DNA from: Alphaproteobacteria bacterium
GTDB taxonomy: Bacteria; Pseudomonadota; Alphaproteobacteria; Geminicoccales; Geminicoccaceae
DNA length: 14,639 bases
NCBI GenBank assembly: GCA_026984595.1
Contig: JALSRW010000219.1
Span: 1-14,639 of the forward strand
Reading direction: 5' to 3'
The notes under the pieces: model-generated
What the model was told of the DNA's origin: nothing
What the model saw: the letters and a program-made list of their open reading frames with translations, nothing else
Databases searched by the model: none
Program-made: the position numbers and the translations under genes
Shown here: positions 1 through 7,498 of the stretch, piece by piece
Position numbering within the stretch: position 1 is the first letter of the stretch
Layout of the letters: the number at the start of each line of letters is the position of its first letter

Positions 1-677
1 ACGGCAGCCAGGCGGTTGGCGCCCGGTACCGTGCCGATCTTGCCCGCGGCACTGGTCGGGTCGGCGAACTGGTAGGCGTAGCGGCGGTCCTCCTTGGGAT
101 CGAGGCGCAGGCCGCCGAAGTTCGGATCGCGCTGGCTCTCCCAGTCCTCGCACAGGGCTGTGCGAAGGAGCTCCGCCCCGTCCTGGCGCCTCTCGAGGGG
201 CATACGGACGCCTTTCGCAACCGCCTCGTGGAGGCTGATGCGTTCCAGGAAATGCTGATGTCCCTGGCCGAACATGGTACACAGAGGTGTCGGCTGGACG
301 GTACGCTTTTTGGGGTCGCGCAATACGATGTCGCTCGCAAGAGCGGCGACGAGCTCGGCCCGCCACCCGCCAGCCTGCGATGCCACCAGCCGGTACTCTT
401 CGGTCGTGAAGTCGACATCTTGCCGATCGCCGAACCGATGGACCGCGGCCAGTTCCAGCACACCGCGTTCGGCTTCTGCGGCCAATTCCTCCCCGCTCGC
501 TATCTCTTCGGAAACGACCACCGGCACCCAGGGTCCGCGGCCGCCGCGCCGGCGCCAGAAGGTTCGCACCCGCCAGTCGGGCCGGGCGGCCTCGACCGCC
601 CGCATCAGCCCGAGCAGGGCCATGAAGGCGAGAAGATTGTCCCAGCGGAACGGTCGGAGCTCCAGTTCGGTGGTCAC
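1..677 (-). CDS. cas8: Type I-U/I-G Cas8-like large subunit, N-terminal part (runs off left edge)
   Basis: The minus strand is open from a GTG at 677 to base 1, giving 225 codons without a stop. The GTG overlaps the cas3 stop as GTGA, and an AGGAGGAGG purine run inside the end of cas3 sits just upstream, so this start is well supported. The N-terminus (residues 8-26) holds LRPFRWDNLLAFMALLGL, a 'domain-N, LAFLAxLG' opening typical of CRISPR large subunits. Residues 193-203 (DPKEDRRYAYQ) followed by GANRLA near 219 match what I recall of the GSU0052-type Cas8 of subtype I-U. Its role by family would be target recognition and Cascade assembly. Position as fourth gene after cas7, cas5-cas6 and cas3 supports this. 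The alternative is the Csx17 large subunit, whose opening differs as I remember it. The C-terminus is outside the window. The family call is good; the exact subfamily is less sure. Confidence 0.78.
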   Translation of the reverse strand, partial: MTTELELRPFRWDNLLAFMALLGLMRAVEAARPDWRVRTFWRRRGGRGPWVPVVVSEEIASGEELAAEAERGVLELAAVHRFGDRQDVDFTTEEYRLVASQAGGWRAELVAALASDIVLRDPKKRTVQPTPLCTMFGQGHQHFLERISLHEAVAKGVRMPLERRQDGAELLRTALCEDWESQRDPNFGGLRLDPKEDRRYAYQFADPTSAAGKIGTVPGANRLAA

Positions 678-3517
678 GACACCTCCTCCTCGGACGCCCG
701 GTGATCGGCGAGGCGCAGGATCGCTTCCAGCCAGGCGAGCCGCCAAGGGCCGAAACGGCGATGGAGCCGTTCGCGGAGATCGAACCAGAAGGAATCCAGC
801 CGGTGCAGACCGGGATCTCCGGGAACCCGCATTTCGTGATCGTCACAGGGGAGTGTGAAATCTTCGGCTCCGGGATCCTCGATCGGCGGGAAGAACGGTC
901 GGCCGCGGCCGTGATGCGTGCCGATGAGCCAGAGGACGAGATCGCGGAAAGCCTGGTCCCTATCTTCCAGCAGCTTTTCCGCAGCGGCCACCGACCAGGC
1001 CTCGTGGCGGACGCCGGGCGGCAGGCCGGCGCGTGCCGCCGCCCGCCTCGGATCCGGCGAGCGTTCGGATTTGGCGAGCGGCTCGGGGTCCATGCGGGCG
1101 GCCAGCCGGTCGCCGCCGCGCAGGTAGACCTGGAACCGGGGCTCCGCCTTGCCGAGATCGTGGAGCCGGGCGGCGGTGGTGAGGGCACTGGTGAGCTTTT
1201 CGCTCAGGGCGAGGCGTGCCGCGAACAGCTCGACCTTTTCCCGGACATGGTCGAGATGCTCCCACAGTCCGATCGAGCGGGAAGCGGAGAGCGACAGGGC
1301 GTCGTTTTCGCTCACGGCCTCGCCCACGGCATTGTCCGCAGATAGCCGTTTTCTGCCGAGAAGGAGGACGCCGCGCGTCGGATCCTCGCCGTAAGGCAGC
1401 CGCAGTTCCGGTGCGTGTTTCTGCAGTCGCAGGAGCCGTGCTCGGAGCCGGGAAGGAAGATCCTCGAGGTCGAGCAGATTGTCGATCAGTTCCGTCCCTT
1501 CCGGCTCGCCGAGGAGCGCGATCCCCTCGCGTACCATCCGCCAGGCCTCGGCGGCGGTGACCGTGTCCACTTCGCCGATCCAGTCGATGGCCAGCTCCGG
1601 GTGCAGCCGCAGGACGAGACGCCCGCGCTGGCGTTCGGCCGCTTCCTCGGCGAGGTCGCGCACGGGTCCCGTCGCCTCCGGGTTCCAGCCGAACCGGTCG
1701 CAGCCGCCGTAGCCGGCCGGTACCACCAAGGTGTCGCCCGGACGAAGGTCTTCCGCGGTGATGATCGTCGTGGCATCGTCTTCCGGTCCCGCCCATCGCA
1801 GTGCGGACCGTCCTCCGGGCTTCTCCTCTCCGGTTGCGTCGGCGGTGCCTTCGAGATCCGGCACTTCCATCGAGCCGCCCGTGAGCCAGCGGCGGACCAC
1901 GGGAAGGGGGAGTTCCAGCGCTTCCAACGAGGAAGGCGGCAGTGCGGCGAGGATCTTCCTCGCCCGCTCGGGATCGTCGAGGTGCTCCTTGGACAGATCC
2001 GCGCGCCAGACGAGGCGCACCTCGGCCGGTCCGGCATCCGGGCCGTGCAGGAAGAGCGCGATCTCGGGTTCCGCCGCGGGCGGTGGTGAGGTGCGGGCGA
2101 GCGCCTCGGCGTAGGCCGGAAAGAAGCAGGGTGCGTCAGCCCGCGGCGAGAGGCTCTCGGGTGAGACGGCCGCTTCGTGTTCGCGGAAGGCGTCGATGCC
2201 GAAAACGAAGATCGGATGTGCCTTCTTTTTCCCCGCCGCTCTGTCCCGCAGCCATTTCCAGGTGACCTTCGGGGCATCGCCGTAGACGGGATCACGCGCT
2301 CCCTTCGCAAGGGCCATCTCGTGCGCGAGAATCACTGCGGGCGCGGTTCCGTGCCGGCCCCACCGGTCGAGGCGGCCGAAGCGCTGGCGCAGGGCATCGA
2401 GCGGCGCGAGTTCGCTCACCAAGGCGTCGAAATCGAAATCGGCGCCGACCTCGATGGTCTGGGTCGCCACCAGGATCAGGGGGCGTTCGCGGTTTCCCGC
2501 CTCGGGGCCGAAACGGGCTTCGAGCTCCCCGGCCAGGGTGTCGCGCTCCAGGGGACGGGCACGGCCGATGGCGAGGAGAACCTCCGCCCCTTCCCCGACC
2601 TCGGCCGTCAGCCGCTCGAAGATCGCCCGCGCCCGCAGCACCCGGTTGACGACCAGGGCGATCCGCCGCCGTCCGGCCTCGAGAAACGTCGTCGCCTCCT
2701 CGACGAAAGCGGCGCGGAAGGCCTCCTCCCCGCCGCCGACCTTGCGCAGGCGGGCCGGCTTGGATGCGCCGAGCCGTTCGCGAAGGATCGGATGTTCGCG
2801 GTCGTCTTCACCGAGCCCGAAAGCCTTTCCGGTCTCCTCGCCCGCGGTTGCGGTGAGCCGGCAGAAGGCGAAGGGTGGATCGAGTGCCGCGTCGTTCCGC
2901 CGTCGTTCCCGTGCCACCGCCTCCAGGGTCTCGAGGAAGGGCTGCGAGAGATGGGCCTCGTCCACGAGCCAGAGCACATCGTTGCCGAGAAGGCCCGCAT
3001 GGACCGGCCACATGGAACGCGACACGCCGTAGCCGCGGAACAGGAGGCGCGAGCCCGCCTGATCGACGGTGGAGAGCAGGATCGTCGGCTGATGGGGCGT
3101 CCGCACCCAGTCGGGATCGAGGGGCATGCCGCCGCGAAGGCGCGCGACACGAAGCGGCGGACCGTCGCCGGCGAGGGCACGCAACGCCGCTGCCGTTTCC
3201 GCGAGGGGACCGCCGGTGGCACGGGCCAGGGCATCGGCAATCCGCCGTGCCCGCCGCCAGGCCGCATCCACCACCAGCCGGCGGTCGACGACATAGACGA
3301 TCCGCAGCGGTGCCCGTCGGTCGGCCCGTGCGGCCTCCCTGGCGAGATCGTGGAGCGCGATGTCGAGCGCCGCCGTCTTGCCGCAACCGGTGGGGATGTC
3401 GAGGAGCGAAGGCCAGCCCCCGTTCGCGACATGTTCGGCGAGCCGCCTCTGCCAGGGAAAGGGATCGTAACCCCAGAGCGCCCGGAAGAAGGCCCGAAAG
3501 CCGGGAACGGCGGTCAT
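674..3517 (-). CDS. cas3: Cas3 helicase-nuclease, subtype I-U/I-G, with C-terminal HD domain
   Basis: This 947-residue protein should be the ATP-driven 3'-5' helicase and single-strand DNA nuclease recruited by the crRNA complex after target binding. The helicase is first: Walker A PTGCGKT at 42-48, DEAH at 186-189, TATAG at 222-226 (motif III region), and ATQTIEVGADFD with QRFGRLDRWG at 351-387 (motifs V-VI). A region of about 480-690 matches nothing I recognise. The HD nuclease follows: H754 in WEHLDHV, HD at 786-787 in LHDLGK, H838, HH at 868-869 and D938 in the ADHRASEEE tail. This helicase-then-HD order is opposite to common Cas3 and fits the GSU0051-type of subtype I-U. The ATG overlaps the csb2 stop as ATGA, with GGAGGA upstream. 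All key residues are present, so it looks active. Confidence 0.93.
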   Translation of the reverse strand: MTAVPGFRAFFRALWGYDPFPWQRRLAEHVANGGWPSLLDIPTGCGKTAALDIALHDLAREAARADRRAPLRIVYVVDRRLVVDAAWRRARRIADALARATGGPLAETAAALRALAGDGPPLRVARLRGGMPLDPDWVRTPHQPTILLSTVDQAGSRLLFRGYGVSRSMWPVHAGLLGNDVLWLVDEAHLSQPFLETLEAVARERRRNDAALDPPFAFCRLTATAGEETGKAFGLGEDDREHPILRERLGASKPARLRKVGGGEEAFRAAFVEEATTFLEAGRRRIALVVNRVLRARAIFERLTAEVGEGAEVLLAIGRARPLERDTLAGELEARFGPEAGNRERPLILVATQTIEVGADFDFDALVSELAPLDALRQRFGRLDRWGRHGTAPAVILAHEMALAKGARDPVYGDAPKVTWKWLRDRAAGKKKAHPIFVFGIDAFREHEAAVSPESLSPRADAPCFFPAYAEALARTSPPPAAEPEIALFLHGPDAGPAEVRLVWRADLSKEHLDDPERARKILAALPPSSLEALELPLPVVRRWLTGGSMEVPDLEGTADATGEEKPGGRSALRWAGPEDDATTIITAEDLRPGDTLVVPAGYGGCDRFGWNPEATGPVRDLAEEAAERQRGRLVLRLHPELAIDWIGEVDTVTAAEAWRMVREGIALLGEPEGTELIDNLLDLEDLPSRLRARLLRLQKHAPELRLPYGEDPTRGVLLLGRKRLSADNAVGEAVSENDALSLSASRSIGLWEHLDHVREKVELFAARLALSEKLTSALTTAARLHDLGKAEPRFQVYLRGGDRLAARMDPEPLAKSERSPDPRRAAARAGLPPGVRHEAWSVAAAEKLLEDRDQAFRDLVLWLIGTHHGRGRPFFPPIEDPGAEDFTLPCDDHEMRVPGDPGLHRLDSFWFDLRERLHRRFGPWRLAWLEAILRLADHRASEEEVS
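682..690 (-). promoter_or_regulatory. RBS for cas8 inside the cas3 3' end
   Basis: The minus strand reads AGGAGGAGG ending five bases before the GTG at 677. It is formed by the glutamate codons (EEE) near the end of cas3. It decides the GTG start of the Cas8-like gene, which has no ATG nearby, and implies translational coupling to cas3. Confidence 0.7.
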
Positions 3518-4989
3518 CCTTCACGCTCCTCCGGCAGCGGCAGCATGAGGCCGAGGCCGAAATGACGCCCGGCACCGAGGAGGAGCGGTCCACGCACCGG
3601 TTCTGCGAAGGTGAGGCGGGCGTGGACGAGAGTGCGGGAAGCGAAGCGTCCGGTCGTGTGCCAATGCTTCTTCGACGCGAAGCTGGTGCCGCGCAGGAAG
3701 GGATGGGGGCCGGCCTCGATCATCTCCGGCTCGGGCAGACCCTGCTGTCGGCAGGCGAGAGCGATCTGCGCTTCGGCCCTGTCGCCACGTCTGCGCTTCA
3801 TGTGTCGCGGCAGGACGAGGGGGGTGACGCTGGCGAAGCGGCGGGCAGTGCGAAGATAGCGCCCGGGTCGCAGCGATGCCCGTTCGGGTGCGGGATCGTG
3901 CAGGAGCGTCCAGGTGCCGAAGCGGCCTAGGGCAAGCGTGCCGCCGGCTTCGAGAAACCGCGCCACCGCCTCCTCGAGTTTGACCCGGATCGGTTCGGCG
4001 AGCCCGTCGTGTTCCCGGGGCAGCACGAGGGCGAGACCGAACAGTCTGCCGTCCGACCAGTCGAAGCCGACGTTGGCCATCGGCAGGATGGCGAGATGAG
4101 GGGCACGGAGAACGGAGGCCCCTTCGTGACCGCTGAGGACCGACGGGACCGGGTTCCCGGCGTGGGCGAGGACAGCGTTGCGCATGGCCTCGGCAATGGT
4201 CGCAAAGGCTTCCAGGGCCGGGGTGCGCTGGTTCCCACCCGCGAGCACCAGCCATCGACGGCCGTAGGGACCGGAAGGGACGGCAGCCGGAAGCGGATCG
4301 GCGTCCAGATCCCGATAGGGAACGGCCGGGGCCGGTTCGGGCCGCCAGGCTTCCTTCCGGTGCTTCTGTTCCATGGCCGCCTCGTAGCCGCCGATCAGAT
4401 CTTCCAGCCGCCCTTCGTAGGGTATCCGAAGGGGGACGCGGCCGGCGGGGTCCGGCAGGAAGCGCGTTTCGGGCTCTCGTTGATCGCCGAGGAAGCGCAT
4501 GGAAACCAGGGACGCCGAATGACCGAGATAGCCGACCGAGCGGGCGATGCGGTCGAGGGCCGGCAGATGGCTGTCGAGCTCCTCTTTTCCGGCTTTCCAC
4601 CACAACCGCACCATCGGCTCGTCGGGGATCACGGTGGGGAAGAAGCGCTCCTGCTTTGGACGAAAACCTTCCAAGGGAGCGACGAACTTTACGATCCCCT
4701 GTTTCTTGTTCTCGATTTTCTTGGCCCTGATCGCGTCGTCGTTAGGGGGCACGAACACGGTCGGTGCGTCCCGCGGGCTCGCGCCCGAGGCTTCGATCAG
4801 CGGCGGAGGCAGCCTCTCCAGCCAGGCGAGGGCGACCTCGCCGGCAGCTTCGCGTCCGTTCTCGGCCCAAGCGCACACGAGCGCCGAGAAGATGCGATCG
4901 GGATGCGGTGGCCATTCGGCTCGCTCTTTGTCGGCGATGGTCGCGGCGCGAAAGACCCCGGTCAGGAAATGGATGTCGAGGCGGAGCAC
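3514..4989 (-). CDS. csb2: Csb2, fused Cas5-Cas6 protein of type I-U/I-G (GSU0054 family)
   Basis: This 491-residue protein should act as both the Cas5 that holds the crRNA 5' handle and the Cas6 that cleaves pre-crRNA. The N-terminus (LDIHFLTGVFRAAT, 4-17, then WPPHPDRIFSALV, 26-38) is the characteristic Cas5-like opening of the GSU0054 family. The C-terminus carries a glycine-rich loop, GPLLLGAGRHFGLGLMLP at 467-484, the hallmark of RAMP/Cas6 proteins. Histidines at 442, 444 and 456 lie before it and are candidates for the RNA-cleaving residue; I cannot say which. A lysine-rich stretch at 90-112 (AKKIENKKQ) is encoded by a patch visibly richer in A/T. The start is GTG at 4989, set by GGAGG at 4999-5003; an ATG at 4994 is out of frame. 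It follows csb1 by 4 nt and overlaps cas3 by 4 nt. Confidence 0.92.
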   Translation of the reverse strand: MLRLDIHFLTGVFRAATIADKERAEWPPHPDRIFSALVCAWAENGREAAGEVALAWLERLPPPLIEASGASPRDAPTVFVPPNDDAIRAKKIENKKQGIVKFVAPLEGFRPKQERFFPTVIPDEPMVRLWWKAGKEELDSHLPALDRIARSVGYLGHSASLVSMRFLGDQREPETRFLPDPAGRVPLRIPYEGRLEDLIGGYEAAMEQKHRKEAWRPEPAPAVPYRDLDADPLPAAVPSGPYGRRWLVLAGGNQRTPALEAFATIAEAMRNAVLAHAGNPVPSVLSGHEGASVLRAPHLAILPMANVGFDWSDGRLFGLALVLPREHDGLAEPIRVKLEEAVARFLEAGGTLALGRFGTWTLLHDPAPERASLRPGRYLRTARRFASVTPLVLPRHMKRRRGDRAEAQIALACRQQGLPEPEMIEAGPHPFLRGTSFASKKHWHTTGRFASRTLVHARLTFAEPVRGPLLLGAGRHFGLGLMLPLPEEREG

Positions 4990-4993
4990 GGCA

Positions 4994-6238
4994 TCACGCC
5001 TCCGCCTCTTCGCCCTTGCCCTGGAGCGCGAGCCTGCGACTTTCGGCGACGATCTGGACGAGCTTTTCCTGCGGCGTCAGGCGCAGGGGCTCGTCCGGCC
5101 AAGGAAGCCCCGCCGCCTTCGCTGCCTCGATCGCCTGCTCGTAGAGCGCTCGGGCGGCCGCGAAATCGAGAGAGAAATCCTTGCTTTCGCCATCGGCGCT
5201 GAGGAGCTCGAAGGCGGACGCCCCGTCGGCATGGAGGTCGCAGCGCGAACGGAGATTGTAGCCGTTGCGGTCCTGGGCGGCGAGGGCGAGCAGGGCGAGG
5301 GCGGCCAGCAGCGTGCGTGCGGCGGCGTCCCGCTCCGGATCGATGTTCCCGTCCACCGGAAAGCGCAGGCGGCGCAGCGTGGGGAGGCTGATCACGACCG
5401 TGTGGAGCGCGTGGTCGATCGTGGCGCCGAGCTCTTCGATGGTAGGTGCGATATTGCCGTGATTAACGAGAGAGGGCCTTCCGGCCTCACCTGTGCGCTT
5501 CTTGCCCGTGTATTTGACAGGATCTCCTCGTTTATTCTTTTTCGCCTCCTCGACGGATGGCGTCCAACTGCCATCCTCCGCTTCGTAAATGGTGACGTTC
5601 TTATTGACGCCTAGCGGATCGATACGGCTTCCCGTGCGTTTACCGGGCACCGCATCGACCCCGACGATCTCCGAAACGACCGCACGCGGGAACTTGGCGC
5701 CGAGCCCGCCGCCCTGGCCGGTCGAATGCCAGCAGCCGAAAACGAGCGCCGTCGGCGAGAGCTCGAAAATGGCGGTGGCATTCTCCGGCTTCGCCAGGAG
5801 CAGCCGCCTGCCGGCATGGCTTTTCCAGAATTCCACACCGTCGAGGCGGCTGTCCCGGAAGATGGCGTCGAACACCCGGTGCGGCGCCTCGAGCGAGGTG
5901 ATCTCGCCGATGTCGGAAAGGTCCTCTTCACCGTCCTTCTGCCCGCCGAAGTCGGTGAGGATGTGCGGGATCCACACCTCGCCGGCGCGGAGCAGATCCC
6001 GCAGCGCCTCCTCCAACCGGTTGGCCTGGCTCTGCACGGAATCGAGCAGCACGCAGCTTTTCCGTTCGCCGTCGAGGATGCGGTCCTCGAACACATGAAC
6101 CGGCCCGCGATCGCCGGGATAGGTGGGCGGAAAGACCTTGTCCCCCGGCCCGCCGGCGGGCAGGAGCCGGCGGCTGCGACGGATGGCCGCAGCACCGACG
6201 ACGGCTTCGTGCAAGGCGTGGAGATCCGGCACCGACAT
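4994..6238 (-). CDS. csb1: Csb1, Cas7-type crRNA backbone protein of type I-U/I-G (GSU0053 family)
   Basis: This 414-residue protein should be the repeated Cas7 subunit that polymerises along the crRNA spacer. Family-typical segments are LDSVQSQANRLEEAL (66-79), SPTALVFGCWHSTG (161-174), GGGLGAKFPRAVVSEIVG (176-193) and TGSRIDPLG (202-210). The N-terminal VPDLHALHEAVVG also fits. A segment at 211-256, rich in lysine (EEAKKNKRGDPVKYTGKKR), is encoded by a patch visibly richer in A/T than its surroundings and may be an RNA-contacting loop; that is inference. The frame is open from an ATG at 6259, but GGAGGG at 6247-6252 is 8 nt before the ATG at 6238, so the shorter start is chosen. It is the first gene of the cas operon and is followed by csb2 after 4 nt. 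Confidence 0.93.
   Translation of the reverse strand: MSVPDLHALHEAVVGAAAIRRSRRLLPAGGPGDKVFPPTYPGDRGPVHVFEDRILDGERKSCVLLDSVQSQANRLEEALRDLLRAGEVWIPHILTDFGGQKDGEEDLSDIGEITSLEAPHRVFDAIFRDSRLDGVEFWKSHAGRRLLLAKPENATAIFELSPTALVFGCWHSTGQGGGLGAKFPRAVVSEIVGVDAVPGKRTGSRIDPLGVNKNVTIYEAEDGSWTPSVEEAKKNKRGDPVKYTGKKRTGEAGRPSLVNHGNIAPTIEELGATIDHALHTVVISLPTLRRLRFPVDGNIDPERDAAARTLLAALALLALAAQDRNGYNLRSRCDLHADGASAFELLSADGESKDFSLDFAAARALYEQAIEAAKAAGLPWPDEPLRLTPQEKLVQIVAESRRLALQGKGEEAEA
4999..5003 (-). promoter_or_regulatory. RBS deciding the GTG start of csb2
   Basis: The minus strand reads GGAGG nine bases before the GTG at 4989. It lies in the last codons of csb1, so csb2 translation is probably coupled to csb1. 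It favours GTG over the nearby ATG at 4994-4992, which overlaps the csb1 stop but opens a different frame. Confidence 0.65.
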
Positions 6239-6246
6239 CTTCCGTT

Positions 6247-6252
6247 CCCTCC
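6247..6252 (-). promoter_or_regulatory. RBS deciding the csb1 start at 6238
   Basis: The minus strand reads GGAGGG, then 8 nt, then ATG at 6238. The upstream in-frame ATG at 6259 would place this ribosome site inside the coding region and has no good site of its own. Confidence 0.7.
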
Positions 6253-6261
6253 GATCCATGG

Positions 6262-6279
6262 CGGGACGTTCCCGTCCCG
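6262..6279. repeat. Small inverted repeat upstream of csb1
   Basis: CGGGACG and CGTCCCG form a 7-bp stem around a 4-base TTCC loop in the 81-bp gap between ctaG and csb1. There is no T-run on either strand, so it is a poor intrinsic terminator. It could be an operator or a leader hairpin for the cas mRNA. A short GGGC/GCCC repeat at 6301-6313 sits right behind the ctaG stop. I saw no convincing -35/-10 pair in this gap. Confidence 0.4.
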
Positions 6280-6319
6280 GTGACGAATATGCGTTCCAGT
6301 GGGCGCTGCGCCCTTCGAT

Positions 6320-7417
6320 CTATCCTCGGCCCACCATACCGTAGAGGATCCCCACCGCGAAAGCACCGAGGAAGGCGGCCAGGGCGAAGGCGGCGAAGCC
6401 GAGGGCCAGGGCCCGGTTGCTGCGGGAGCGATCCGCGGCGCGCGGTTCCGCCGCTCGATCACCGCCGGCGAGGGAGCGCAGGAAGCGGCGGGTCTCGTCC
6501 CGGCCGAAGCGGTGGATGACGAGAATCGCCGCCAGCACGCTCATCATGCTGCTCGGGATCCAGATGGTGATGCCGCCCATCTGCTGATCGGCGAGGGGGG
6601 TGTAGCCGAAATGGAGCCCGCCTTCGCCATAGGCCGGATAGAGGATGCCGCCGGTGAAGGTGGTGGAGGCACCCAGCAGGATGTTGGAAAGGATGACGAA
6701 GCAGAGCATCGCCGCTCGGGCTCCGAAGCGGAGCCCCTGCGGCGGCGGTCGCAGATCGAAGATCCGCCACCAGAACAGGAGTCCGGCCGCCAGCATGCTG
6801 ATGTGCATGGCGTAATGGACGGCGGTCCGCGCGAGGGCCAGCTCGTGGAAGTAGGGGATCTGCCAGAAGTAGAGGGAGCCGATGAACAGCACCGTCAGCG
6901 GTACCGGGCCGAGCAGGGGGGCGAGGAGCCGCCGTGGCGCCGTGGCGGCGGCGAGGGGAGCCAGGATCCGGCGGCGGAGCGGGACCGGCATGCCGGCCAC
7001 CAGCAGGGCCTGGGGCGCCGAAAGGGCCAGCAGCATGGGGCCGATCATGCGCAGCAGCAGATGCTGGATCTGATGGACGAAGAACAGCTCTTCGGCGAGC
7101 TCGTCCACCGGCGACTGGAGGGCGAGGAAGAGGGCCAGGAGCCCGCCGAAGAAACCGATGGGACGCAGCGGCGAGAGCGGCTGGCCGGCGTTCCGCCGCC
7201 GCCACCATCCGGCGAGATAGAGCACCGCCAGCAGCAGCAGCGGTAGCGCGATGTCGGCAGTGACGGGCCAGCCCGCACCGTCCCCCTCCCCGGTCGCCGG
7301 GTGGGCCGCAGCCGGGGAGGCGAGCAGGAACGGGAGGAGAAAGGCCCGGAAGTCCGGAGAGTTTCGCGCGAAGCTTCTGTCTTTCGCGCGCGGCCGCGCG
7401 TATCGCATGGCGAGCAT
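6320..7417 (-). CDS. CtaG-type (caa3) cytochrome c oxidase assembly membrane protein
   Basis: This 365-residue membrane protein resembles the Caa3_CtaG family (as in Bacillus CtaG), linked to assembly of cytochrome oxidase, probably through copper delivery. After a basic N-terminus and a signal-like segment (about 24-37) there are hydrophobic segments near 55-71, 87-102, 120-140, 170-190, 198-217, 233-252, 281-302 and 336-356. The family-like motif HQIQHLLLRMIGPMLLALSAP spans 115-135, and HYAMH at 201-205 gives further histidines. The open frame extends upstream to 8281, but the upstream part lies antisense to the next gene and is not hydrophobic, so I start at the ATG at 7417; 7408 is possible. 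No oxidase subunits are nearby. It is co-directional with the cas operon, 81 bp away, so read-through into csb1 is possible. This differs from the Cox11-type protein also called CtaG. Confidence 0.85.
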   Translation of the reverse strand: MLAMRYARPRAKDRSFARNSPDFRAFLLPFLLASPAAAHPATGEGDGAGWPVTADIALPLLLLAVLYLAGWWRRRNAGQPLSPLRPIGFFGGLLALFLALQSPVDELAEELFFVHQIQHLLLRMIGPMLLALSAPQALLVAGMPVPLRRRILAPLAAATAPRRLLAPLLGPVPLTVLFIGSLYFWQIPYFHELALARTAVHYAMHISMLAAGLLFWWRIFDLRPPPQGLRFGARAAMLCFVILSNILLGASTTFTGGILYPAYGEGGLHFGYTPLADQQMGGITIWIPSSMMSVLAAILVIHRFGRDETRRFLRSLAGGDRAAEPRAADRSRSNRALALGFAAFALAAFLGAFAVGILYGMVGRG

Positions 7418-7450
7418 CGTCCCTGTCGGCAGTTGTTCTTCGCCGCAGAA

Positions 7451-7477
7451 GCTGTAGGCTCGAACGAGCCGGGTCAA
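7451..7477 (-). promoter_or_regulatory. Candidate ctaG promoter with an inverted repeat as spacer
   Basis: On the minus strand TTGACC (7477-7472) matches five of six bases of a -35 box and TACAGC (7456-7451) is a weak -10 box, with a short 15-nt spacer. The spacer ends in the symmetric GGCTCG-AA-CGAGCC repeat (7457-7470). The region lies between the divergent ctaG and the isomerase-like gene, so the repeat could be an operator for either. The promoter call is weak because of the spacer length. Confidence 0.3.
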
Positions 7478-7498
7478 TCCGACGGGGGAGCGGAAAGC

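Noticed and set aside
2177..3565. 462-codon open frame antisense to cas3 (and other long plus-strand frames over 228-5614)
   Set aside because: Cas3 on the minus strand has intact motifs throughout; the antisense frames have no recognisable domain and are the usual by-product of high GC third positions.
6239..6259. Upstream ATG for csb1 at 6259
   Set aside because: A clear GGAGGG lies between the two ATGs, 8 nt before the one at 6238, so the longer start is unlikely.
7301..7498. Longer start for the isomerase-like gene
   Set aside because: It would overlap ctaG and precede the good RBS; the family fold starts at the ATG at 7499.
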